26,315 bases of DNA from OMOG01 sp041485845. Its GTDB lineage: Bacteria > Acidobacteriota > Terriglobia > Bryobacterales > Bryobacteraceae. The translations under genes and the position numbers were made by a program. Each line of letters opens with the position of its first letter. The first letter of the stretch is position 1. Shown here one piece after another: positions 6,606 to 13,584 of this stretch. Where the stretch lies: NCBI GenBank assembly GCA_041485845.1, contig JBGPKH010000038.1, forward strand, positions 1-26,315, read 5' to 3'. The notes under the pieces are model-generated. The model did no database searches. It saw only the letters and a list, made by a program, of their open reading frames with translations, and was not told the origin of the DNA.

Positions 6606-7937
6606 TTAGAGAGTCCTCAAATACGCGATCAGGTCCGATTTCTCTTCGTCGGTCAGCCCTGTCTTCAGGTTGCTGTCGTAGTGCTCGACGACCGAACGCA
6701 AGTCTGGAAATCGTCCGTCATGAAAGAAGCCGCCCTTTTGATGACTGAAGAGGCCCTTGAGCGGCGCGGTTCGATACATCTTGGTGGGCGACCGGTTGGC
6801 TTGAAAGTTGTCGATCCCCAGCTCCTCGGGCGTGTGCATATTATAACCCGGCTCGGTGAAAAGTGGGGGAACATGACAGCGCGCACACTGCGCCCTGCCG
6901 TTGAAAATTGTCTTGCCCCTGAAGGCGGGGAAATTGAACGCGTTACGGGCTTCGGGCGATTGCGGGGCGGGAATCGCGAGTTGGTAGAAGTGGAGTGCGG
7001 CCAGCTTCGAACTGATCGAATCGGATTCGTTGCGCACGTTCGCTGAGCCTGCTTTGACCGCCACTGGAAACTGCGTTGGGTCGCTCAGACGCGGATCGTA
7101 GAATGTCCCTGTGCCGTGCATCTCCAGGTTCGCGACAAACGCATTCCAGTATGTGGTCGAACCGAATCCGGTCCACGTGCCGAGATTGACTCCGGCAAGG
7201 CCGAAGGCCGGTGGAATCAGTACGGCTCCGGATTTTCCGTCCGGGCGAAAGGCCTTGCCGTCCAGGAACAGCTCCGCGTCGAATTTCCCTGGTCCCCAAC
7301 TATTTAGGACGGTTCGCACGGTCGTGTCATCGACCCCAAGAAGATTTGTGACGACGCTCAGGTCGGGGGCTAGTGCTACGATTGCTCCGACATTGAGATC
7401 CCGGTTTGCCCAACCATCCAGCCGGTGACCGATACCCGGAGCGAACGAATCATCCACCGTCGAGTGGCACAATGCGCATTGAATGCCCATGGACCGCAGT
7501 TTTCCATCCGTCCCCGAGAATCCCGTGACGCCCACCACCGCGTTCAAGCTCAGCAATGCAACGGTGGTTGCTGGATCGGTCAGGTCGACGGCGCCGCTCT
7601 TCACGCCATCCACCACTGACTGAGGAAGCGCGTCGATATCGACCTTCAATCCAACGGCTAACGCCGTCTTCGGGCTTACGCCTGGCCCCACCCCTCCCTG
7701 CTTGGCGCCGGCGACCGCCTGGTGAAGCTTGAGGGTGTCGCCCCAAAAGGCTTCATCGCCAAAGGTGTCGAAACGGAAGATTTTTCTGCCCTGGTCCAAC
7801 ATCGCTTGGGCGTTGTCTGCAATAGGGTCTTTCGACTGACCTTGCGCGGCGGCCTTGCGACCCAATGAAAGGCTGGTAATTCCAACGGCTGCCAGCAGCA
7901 CAACTGCTGCGGAAACCTTATTACTGTTTCGCACCAT
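6606..7937 (-). CDS. Exported dihaem c-type cytochrome (MauG/peroxidase-like)
   Basis: The 443-residue protein starts with a signal peptide (VVLLAAVGITSLSL, then an AAAQG cleavage area) and has two haem sites, CALCH at about 154-158 and CARCH at about 351-355. The C-terminal half contains FNFPAFRGKTIF, the haem site, MYRTAPLKGLFSHQKGGFFHDGRF and a last helix LTDEEKSDLIAYLRTL, all typical of dihaem peroxidase-like proteins. The long N-terminal half is less familiar to me. The start is well supported by AAGGAG seven bases before the ATG. It probably handles periplasmic electrons. Its neighbours are a membrane DoxX-like protein and an NAD(P)H reductase on the same strand, which suggests a shared redox function. 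Confidence 0.82.
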   Translation of the reverse strand: MVRNSNKVSAAVVLLAAVGITSLSLGRKAAAQGQSKDPIADNAQAMLDQGRKIFRFDTFGDEAFWGDTLKLHQAVAGAKQGGVGPGVSPKTALAVGLKVDIDALPQSVVDGVKSGAVDLTDPATTVALLSLNAVVGVTGFSGTDGKLRSMGIQCALCHSTVDDSFAPGIGHRLDGWANRDLNVGAIVALAPDLSVVTNLLGVDDTTVRTVLNSWGPGKFDAELFLDGKAFRPDGKSGAVLIPPAFGLAGVNLGTWTGFGSTTYWNAFVANLEMHGTGTFYDPRLSDPTQFPVAVKAGSANVRNESDSISSKLAALHFYQLAIPAPQSPEARNAFNFPAFRGKTIFNGRAQCARCHVPPLFTEPGYNMHTPEELGIDNFQANRSPTKMYRTAPLKGLFSHQKGGFFHDGRFPDLRSVVEHYDSNLKTGLTDEEKSDLIAYLRTL

Positions 7938-8069
7938 AGAAATCTCCTTCCCCGGATTGAGAACGTGCCGGGTCGCTAAGAGCGGACTTTGAGCCTTGCC
8001 CTGGCTGCCTGATTAGCTTTGCCGGTTCGGATGAGGGTTTGCCGGCAGCCGAAACCCGATACGCCCGGA

Positions 8070-8507
8070 TCACGAACCAAACTCCCGGCTCAGACGAGCG
8101 AGCGCCAGCGCGCCCAGGGACAGACCGAAGTCACGGAGCGCAACGTCGAAATAGTTCGGAATGAGCAAGAGGTTGACGATGATACCCCAGAGCCAAAAGG
8201 CAACGACGCAAGCTCCGATGCGAGGCTTAAACGCTACCAGGAGCCCCGCAATGATCTCTATGACACCGACGGCCAACATCAGTCCGTGACTGCCCAGCGG
8301 CCATACCTTCGCGATCACCGGCGCCAGATACATGTCCCAGTTGACAAGCAGGTGGAGAAACTTATCGATTCCGGCGATTATGGGCAGCGCAATGAAGCCC
8401 GCATGGAGGATCTGGTAGGCTTGGTACGACGGCCTGGAAATTGCAGCAGTGCTGCTTGGGCTGCTGCTGAAAACTGCTTCCGCACTACTAATCATCGATC
8501 GAGACAT
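8070..8507 (-). CDS. DoxX-like four-helix membrane protein
   Basis: The 145-residue protein has an ~25-residue polar Ser-rich N-terminus followed by four hydrophobic segments: AGFIALPIIAGIDKFLHLL, HGLMLAVGVIEIIAGLLVAF, ACVVAFWLWGIIVNLLLI, and DFGLSLGALALARL. Size and layout match DoxX/DoxD-like membrane proteins, some of which work with quinone-linked oxidoreductases. AAGGAG eight bases before the ATG at 8507 supports the start. It is the first gene of a minus-strand set with the dihaem cytochrome and flavin reductase, and lies divergent from an ECF sigma factor gene. The specific role is unknown; the assignment rests on topology plus general family resemblance. Confidence 0.7.
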   Translation of the reverse strand: MSRSMISSAEAVFSSSPSSTAAISRPSYQAYQILHAGFIALPIIAGIDKFLHLLVNWDMYLAPVIAKVWPLGSHGLMLAVGVIEIIAGLLVAFKPRIGACVVAFWLWGIIVNLLLIPNYFDVALRDFGLSLGALALARLSREFGS

Positions 8508-8727
8508 CGGCGATATTCTCCTTTTTGCGCCGGGCGTTTTCGTCCGGCAAAGATACAGAGTAGCGAAGGCGGATTTGGTTACTTCTCGACGCGACTTTCT
8601 TTGTTGGCTGCGGACAGAAACAGTCTCTCACGCCGAATCGGTTCCAGATGAATTGTGTGGCAATGCTCTACACCGGGCTTCCGGACGATGGTTTGCAACC
8701 TTTTGCGGACAACTCGCTCTGTACCTA

Positions 8728-9390
8728 TTGAGGTTGTCAGAGGGCCCCAAATTGGATACCGTGCCGGATGAGGAACTTGTAGAGCGGGTTCGCGCAGGCG
8801 ACAAAGGCCTGTATGAGGTCCTGGTGCGCCGGTACAACGAGCGGCTGTATCGCGTGACCAGGGCGATTGTGCGAACTTCTCAGGAAGCCGCAGACGCCGT
8901 GCAAGAAGCATTTGTGAGTGCGTACACGCGCCTCGACCAGTTTTCGGGCGCGGCCAGGTTCTCAACCTGGGTGACGATGATCGCCGTCCACGAAGCTTTG
9001 GCGCGTTTGCGGCAGCGCGCTCGAATGACAGATTCTGAGATTACAACGGATACAGGAAACCCAAGCCTCATAGAAGCCCTGGAGTCCTCGATCCCCGGCC
9101 CCGGGCAGCAGGCCCTTGCAACTCAGGCTTTGGAAATCCTGGAGGCCGCCGCGGATGCACTACCTTAGGGGCGTCGCTCAGTGTTCATGATGAAAGAGAT
9201 CGAGGAGATGTGCACGGCGGAAACAGCCGAGTGTCTCGGCATCGGCGAGGACGCGGTGAAGATCCGGTTGCATCGTGCATCCAAACTGTTGCGTAGAGAC
9301 TTACATTCACCTGCCGGTGCCGCGAGCAGCCAGGCTTTCCGGTTTCTCGGGGCGAGTTGCAGCGCGGAACATTTGTGGAGGAAGAGTTGA
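8728..9390 (+). pseudogene. ECF sigma-70 factor interrupted by an in-frame amber codon
   Basis: Region sigma2 is clear: PDEELVERVRAGDKGLYEVLV, YNERLYRVTRAIV, DAVQEAFVSAYTRL and ARFSTWVTMIAVHEAL. The reading frame then hits TAG at 9166-9168 right after AADALP. In the same frame, with no shift, sigma4 follows: RSVFMMKEIEEM, TAETAECLGIGEDAVKIRLHRA and SKLLRRDL, ending at TGA 9388. In the intact paralogue at 10096-10794 the equivalent codon is Glu (DALPEIYRLVF), so one GAG-to-TAG change explains it. Without sigma4 the product cannot read a -35 element. The alternatives are stop readthrough or a base-call error. The start is uncertain: TTG at 8728 or 8734 is plausible, with no clear ribosome binding site. 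The last bases hold the folE ribosome binding site. Confidence 0.8.
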
Positions 9391-10007
9391 TGGCATCGGC
9401 GAAGGCGGCCGTACCCGTGATCCGTTCGAAGCTGGAGGAGGAGCAGCCGGTTGTTTCGCTCATTAGGGAACTCCTGGGACGGTTAGGGGAGACTCCCCGG
9501 CGTGACGGGTTGGTCCGGACGCCGGAACGGGTGAACAAGGCCCTCCGGATTCTCACCAGCGGCTGCCAGATGGACATCCAGGGTATCGTCAACGGTGCCT
9601 TGTACGAAGTAAGGTACGACGCAATGGTAGTGGTGAAGGACATCGAGTTCTTTAGTCTGTGCGAACACCACGTGCTGCCGTTCTTCGGCAGGATGCACGT
9701 GGCCTGCCTGCCGCGGAAGAAAGTGATCGGCCTGAGCAAGATTCCGCGCATCGTGGACATGTTCGCGCGGCGTCTGCAGATTCAGGAGCGGGTGACGCGG
9801 GAAGTGGCGGAGACGATTCAGCAAATCATCGGCCCTCTGGGGGTGGGGGTAGTCTGTGAGGCCAGGCAGTTCTGCATGATGATGCGTGGTGTGGAGAAGC
9901 CGCACTCCGGCGCGATGACGAGCGCCATGCTGGGAGCGTTCCGCGACCGCAAGGAGACGCGGGATGAGTTCCTGGCTCTGGTGAATTACAGGGGCGGCGG
10001 GTATTAG
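9390..10007 (+). CDS. folE: GTP cyclohydrolase I
   Basis: This 205-residue protein converts GTP to 7,8-dihydroneopterin triphosphate, the first step of tetrahydrofolate (and pterin or queuosine precursor) synthesis. FSLCEHHVLPFFG gives zinc ligands Cys91 and His94, and the third ligand Cys162 lies in ARQFCMMMRGVEKPHSG; the Cys-Cys spacing of 71 is the same as in the E. coli enzyme (110 and 181). RTPERVNKAL and GLSKIPRIVDMFARRLQIQERVT are further signatures. The ATG at 9390 overlaps the sigma gene stop (TGATG) and is preceded by GGAGGAAGAG, so this start is preferred over an in-frame one at 9357. It sits between two ECF sigma genes and may be transcribed with the broken one. Confidence 0.95.
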   Translation: MASAKAAVPVIRSKLEEEQPVVSLIRELLGRLGETPRRDGLVRTPERVNKALRILTSGCQMDIQGIVNGALYEVRYDAMVVVKDIEFFSLCEHHVLPFFGRMHVACLPRKKVIGLSKIPRIVDMFARRLQIQERVTREVAETIQQIIGPLGVGVVCEARQFCMMMRGVEKPHSGAMTSAMLGAFRDRKETRDEFLALVNYRGGGY

Positions 10008-10041
10008 GGTGCGCGTTGTGGAGCCGGAGAGTGCGCCGGCA

Positions 10042-10070
10042 GGAACGAACCGAATCTCTTAGCTGTAGAC
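10042..10070 (+). promoter_or_regulatory. Possible ECF-type promoter upstream of the second sigma gene
   Basis: A GGAAC box at 10042-10046 is followed after 18 bases by GTAGAC at 10065-10070, about 25 bases ahead of the GTG start of the sigma gene. GGAAC is the common -35 of ECF sigma factors, which often transcribe their own genes. The spacing is slightly long and the -10 is loose, so this is only a candidate for autoregulation. Confidence 0.3.
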
Positions 10071-10095
10071 TGTTGTAGAGGACAGGAGGGTCTGA

Positions 10096-10794
10096 GTGAT
10101 TCCGTCAACGGCGCCTATACCGGGGTTGAATCTTGCGGCCTGGCATGACATTTCCGACGAAGAAGTGGTTAAGCGGGTTCGCGCCGGGGAAACCGCCCTT
10201 TACGAGATCGTCATGCGCCGCTACAATCAACGGCTGTATCGTGTTGCCCGGTCGATTCTACGGAATGACGCGGATGCGGAAGACGTGATGCAAGAGGCAT
10301 ACGTCCGTGCCTACGAGCATCTCAACCAATTTGCAGGAGAGGCGAAATTCTCGACCTGGCTGACGAAGATTGCCGTATACGAAGCCTTGGGGCGTGTGCG
10401 CCGCCGTGGGCGGACTGAGGACCTGGATTCGGTTTTAGACGGGGATATGCACGTTATGGCAAAAGTGACATCAGATACACGGGATCCGGAGCGGGAGGCG
10501 TACGGCCACGAACTCAGATTAGTGCTGGAACGTGCAATCGATGCGCTACCTGAGATTTATCGATTAGTCTTCGTGCTCAGAACTGTCGAAGGCCTAACAG
10601 TGGCCGAGACCGCCGCGTGTCTGGATATCGGAGCGGAAGCTGTCAAGACCAGACTTCACCGGGCGCGGTCTTTGTTGCGGAAAGATCTCCAACAGCGTGC
10701 GGGTGTCGTGACCGCCGGGGCCTTTCCCTTTCACCTGTCCCGGTGTGATCGCGTCGTGGAAGCGGTCTTTCGAAGAATCGCTCCCGGAGTGTGA
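10096..10794 (+). CDS. ECF-family RNA polymerase sigma factor
   Basis: The 232-residue sigma-70 family protein has sigma2 at about residues 20-90 (DEEVVKRVRAGETALYEIVM, DAEDVMQEAYVRAYEHL, AKFSTWLTKIAVYEAL) and sigma4 at about 148-200 (DALPEIYRLVFVLRTVEGL, TVAETAACLDIGAEAVKTRL). The GTG start follows AGGAGGG at a good distance. It is a paralogue of the amber-interrupted sigma gene 700 bases upstream, and both end in a short extension with a Phe-rich RCDRVVEAVF-type tail. No anti-sigma gene is adjacent, so the inducing signal is unknown. Likely targets by proximity are its own gene, folE and the divergent redox operon, but that is inference. Confidence 0.9.
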   Translation: MIPSTAPIPGLNLAAWHDISDEEVVKRVRAGETALYEIVMRRYNQRLYRVARSILRNDADAEDVMQEAYVRAYEHLNQFAGEAKFSTWLTKIAVYEALGRVRRRGRTEDLDSVLDGDMHVMAKVTSDTRDPEREAYGHELRLVLERAIDALPEIYRLVFVLRTVEGLTVAETAACLDIGAEAVKTRLHRARSLLRKDLQQRAGVVTAGAFPFHLSRCDRVVEAVFRRIAPGV

Positions 10795-11445
10795 GAGCCT
10801 GCGCCTTCGCGAAGGCCGAGCCGATCCCATGCCGTCTGTGCTCGCGCACCTGTCTGCTGGAGTTTGTCCGGCGTCAGCTAAGCCGAACAGGAGTTCGAGT
10901 GGCAGATCGCTCTCCAATGGGCGCTACGCTACTTAATACGTCTTGCCGGCAGATGTGCGGCGGTTCCCCAAGAGAGGGTCGGAATGAAGTTGGCGCACTT
11001 GAACCAGCACTTTGGGGCGCCGGGATCACCTGCTCAAACGGCAATAAGCGCGCCCGGATTGAGGGAGTAATGGAGCGCCACAAGCGCCAGCGATGCCAAT
11101 GAGGATGCAGCTTAGAGCACTGGGCGGCCGCGTCCGAAAGCCCGGCCGCCCAATGAACTCTTGCTACGGCTCCGCACACCCGAAGTGTGCTCAATGATGG
11201 GGTGGGGAACAGAAGAGTCGCGGGCAGAAGGACCGTTTTCACGAACTCTATAGCGATAGGTCCATGACGTTGCCCGCTCGGGAACTGAACCGGCGTCGTC
11301 GCCGGCCTTGATCGATTAGTCGAGCCACCGATGGCAGGGAGTGCCATTATCACCGCGGCAGCATTCAAGGCCGCACACAACCTCGCTGTCCCTTTCTGGG
11401 GAAGGCATTCCAAGTCGCCGGGTGGCATTGGGTACGAGCGCCGCG
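10795..11445. other. 650-bp region without a convincing gene
   Basis: No frame on either strand shows a recognisable protein, consistent codon bias or a ribosome binding site. The long minus-strand frame here is an out-of-phase extension of the thiolase region. What it holds is structure: a 14-base palindrome GCCTTCGCGAAGGC (10803-10816), a 10-bp hairpin at 11121-11152, a 6-bp hairpin GCACAC/GTGTGC (11174-11190), and CCGGCG-TCGT-CGCCGG (11290-11305). A decayed gene or an unrecognised RNA are both possible. Confidence 0.5.
11121..11152. terminator. Perfect 10-bp GC-rich hairpin
   Basis: TGGGCGGCCG pairs with CGGCCGCCCA around a 12-base loop. It lies in the gene-free stretch between the convergent sigma factor (plus) and thiolase (minus) genes. 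There is no T-run on either side, so rho-independent termination is only a suggestion. Confidence 0.4.
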
Positions 11446-12654
11446 CTACGAGTTTGCCGCGCGCAGCACAGTGCAGACGCTGGCGCAGATCGGCCCGCCG
11501 ATATTGAACGTGGCTGCCATGCGCGGTTGCTTCACCTGCAACTCCGCCGGCGCTTTGCCGCGCAACTGAAGCGCGGACCAGCCGATCATGGCGATGCCCG
11601 TCGCGCCCACCGGGTGTCCCTTGGCGATCAGGCCGCCCGAGGTGTTGATGCCGCAGTCGCCGTCGGGCCGGGCCTTGCCTTCCACCCAATATTGCGCGCC
11701 CTTTCCGGGATCGGCCTTCCCGATTACTTCGGTGCCGATCGCTCCCATCACGCTGAAGCAGTCGTGTACCTCGGCGACGTTTACGTCGCCGGGTTTCGCG
11801 CCGGCCATGTCGTAGGCGGTGCGCATCGCGCGGTATGCGCCGGCCGGGCGCAGGACATCCCGGCCGGCCTTGCGCAACGGGTCCGTCGCCTGGCCCCATC
11901 CGGCGATCTCGACACACTCCGATTGCGGCACGCCGAGTTTCACGAGGCCTTCCCCGGTGGCCAGGATCAAGGCGGCGTAGCCGTCGGTGATCTGCGAGCA
12001 GTCGTAGGTCTTGAGCGGCAGGCCATCCACCACGTAGCGGTTCAAACCCTCGATTTTGAGCGCCTGTTCGAGCGTGATCTGCACCTTGCTCATCTGGGCG
12101 CACGAATTGAACTTCGCGTTGGCATATTCCTGCACCGGAATGTGCGCCAGGTCCCTCTCGGTCACGCCGTGCTCGTCCATGTAGGCCTGCATCACCTCGG
12201 CGAAGATGTGGGGGAAGACGAAGACCTTGCCTTCGCGCTCATCGGGGTGCGAGAAGTAGCCCAGCACCTTGCCGATCAGCTTGCCATCCATCTTGCCTTC
12301 GTTATCGCACATCTTCTCGTAGCCCACGGCGATTCCGGTATCGCCCATGCCGAGCTGCAGCTTGTGGATCACCGAGAGCACCGCCTGTCCGCCGGAGGCG
12401 CAGGCGTTCTCCACGGCTTCGATGGGCTTGCCTTCGAGGCCGGGCGTCATCGCCATCAATCCCGCGAGCAGCCCCTGCTCGTTGAGCGAAAAGTTGCAGG
12501 CCGCGCCGATGCTGCCCACGTCCAGCGCCGAGGCCGGCGCGCCGATCTCGCGGCAGACGCCGTGGATCGCGTTGTTAACGATGCCGGGCACGGTCATGCC
12601 CAGCAGCTTGCCGAATTTCGACTGGTGATACGCGGCGATGTAGATGGGTTTCAT
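11446..12654 (-). CDS. Thiolase family protein (acetyl-CoA acetyltransferase, SCP2-like)
   Basis: The 402-residue enzyme has the thiolase nucleophile in ENACASGGQAV (Cys at about residue 85), the active-site His in GGLIAKGHPVGATG (about 347), and a C-terminal Cys cluster in NIGGPICASVCTVL (390/394). EVHDCFSVMG also fits the SCP2-type subgroup. It would cleave 3-ketoacyl-CoA or condense two acyl-CoAs in the cytosol. I chose ATG 12654 because AGGA lies nine bases upstream and the protein begins MKPIYIAAYH; an ATG 21 bases earlier has no ribosome binding site. The SDR gene ends 35 bases upstream on the same strand, so they form an operon. Bases 11903-12017 recur as a fragment at 5678-5792. Confidence 0.9.
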   Translation of the reverse strand: MKPIYIAAYHQSKFGKLLGMTVPGIVNNAIHGVCREIGAPASALDVGSIGAACNFSLNEQGLLAGLMAMTPGLEGKPIEAVENACASGGQAVLSVIHKLQLGMGDTGIAVGYEKMCDNEGKMDGKLIGKVLGYFSHPDEREGKVFVFPHIFAEVMQAYMDEHGVTERDLAHIPVQEYANAKFNSCAQMSKVQITLEQALKIEGLNRYVVDGLPLKTYDCSQITDGYAALILATGEGLVKLGVPQSECVEIAGWGQATDPLRKAGRDVLRPAGAYRAMRTAYDMAGAKPGDVNVAEVHDCFSVMGAIGTEVIGKADPGKGAQYWVEGKARPDGDCGINTSGGLIAKGHPVGATGIAMIGWSALQLRGKAPAELQVKQPRMAATFNIGGPICASVCTVLRAANS

Positions 12655-12689
12655 GCGGACGGTTCCTGTTCCCATTTTCGCAGGTCGGG

Positions 12690-13442
12690 TCAGGTTCCGG
12701 TGACCACTCCGCCATCCACGCTGAGGACCGTGCCGCTGACGAAGGAGGCGGCGTCCGATGCGAGCCAAAGATAGGCGTTGGCGATGTCCTCGGGCTGCCC
12801 CATGCGGCCGAGCGGGGTGTGCCCGACCATCGTTTGCAGAATCTTCTCGGGAATCTGTTTGACCATCCCGGTCGAGATGAAGCCCGGCGCCACGGCGTTC
12901 ACCCGGATGTGGTATTTGCCCAGCTCGCGCGCCCACACGCGAGTCATGCCGATGACGCCTGCCTTGGTGGCGACGTAGTTCGTCTGGCCGAAGTTGCCGT
13001 AGAGCCCGACCACACTGGACGCATTCAGAATGACGCCGCCGCCGGCCTGAATCATGTGCGCGGACACCGCACGGGTACAGATAAAGACGCCTTTCAGGTT
13101 GACCGAGATCACGGCGTCGAACTGCTCGTCGCTCATGACTCCGGCGACCGCGCCGTCTTTATACTTGACGAGCTGGCCGTCGCGGAGAATGCCGGCGTTG
13201 TTGACCAGCACGTAGGGAGCGCCCCACCGGCCGGCTACTTCCGCGACCGCGGATTCGACCGAGGCGGCATCGGTGACGTCGACTTTCTGGAATGCGCCGC
13301 CTTCGGGAGCATCGCCATCGCGGATGTCCCAAGCCGCCACTCGGCACCCTTCCTGCGCGAAGCGGCGCGCCGTCGCGTGGCCGATTCCCGCGGCCGCGCC
13401 CGTCACAATGACGACTTTGTTGTCTAGTCCGGTTTCGATCAT
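12690..13442 (-). CDS. SDR-family 3-ketoacyl reductase / 3-hydroxyacyl-CoA dehydrogenase (FabG-like)
   Basis: This 250-residue classical short-chain dehydrogenase has the cofactor motif TGAAAGIG at about 14-21, NNAG at 81-84, and catalytic Ser near 142-143 with Tyr156 and Lys160 in YVATK. It ends with the FabG-type FVSGTVLSVDGG. It interconverts a 3-keto and a 3-hydroxy acyl thioester with NAD(P)H. An Asp seven residues after the second strand (WDIRDGD) hints at NADH preference but is not decisive. It is co-transcribed with the thiolase, so the pair could run the last steps of beta-oxidation or the first of polyhydroxyalkanoate synthesis. The ribosome binding site is weak. Confidence 0.9.
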   Translation of the reverse strand: MIETGLDNKVVIVTGAAAGIGHATARRFAQEGCRVAAWDIRDGDAPEGGAFQKVDVTDAASVESAVAEVAGRWGAPYVLVNNAGILRDGQLVKYKDGAVAGVMSDEQFDAVISVNLKGVFICTRAVSAHMIQAGGGVILNASSVVGLYGNFGQTNYVATKAGVIGMTRVWARELGKYHIRVNAVAPGFISTGMVKQIPEKILQTMVGHTPLGRMGQPEDIANAYLWLASDAASFVSGTVLSVDGGVVTGT

Positions 13443-13534
13443 GCTTCAGGATAATCCGGCGCGACGGTGTTCGCCATTCACCCTCGGCTTCTGAGGTTCG
13501 CTCATGAATCCGAATGCCGCTGGCTGACGCGCGC

Positions 13535-13581
13535 GACCCCGTTTGGAGCCACGACCGTAAGGGAGTGGTCTTGCCGGGGTC
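13535..13581. repeat. Structured intergenic element, possible REP-like repeat
   Basis: GACCCCG (13535-13541) pairs with CGGGGTC (13575-13581). Inside, GGAGCCACGACCGTAAGGGA and GTGGTC can form further short stems (CCAC/GTGG). It starts four bases after the LarA-like stop on the minus strand and could terminate that gene. The phrase resembles interspersed intergenic repeats I associate with Solibacter-like genomes, but only one copy is in this window, so repeat status is an inference. Confidence 0.4.
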
Positions 13582-13584
13582 TGT

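Noticed and set aside
10950..11100. tRNA or small structured RNA gene
   Set aside because: No cloverleaf with a TTCRANY arm or anticodon loop could be folded by eye on either strand.
10874..12103. Minus-strand frame spanning the gene-free region
   Set aside because: It is an out-of-phase continuation of thiolase codons with no recognisable protein in 10874-11445.
11341..12774. 477-codon plus-strand open frame
   Set aside because: It lies antisense to the thiolase, which has all catalytic motifs; the plus-strand translation is low-complexity His/Ala/Arg.
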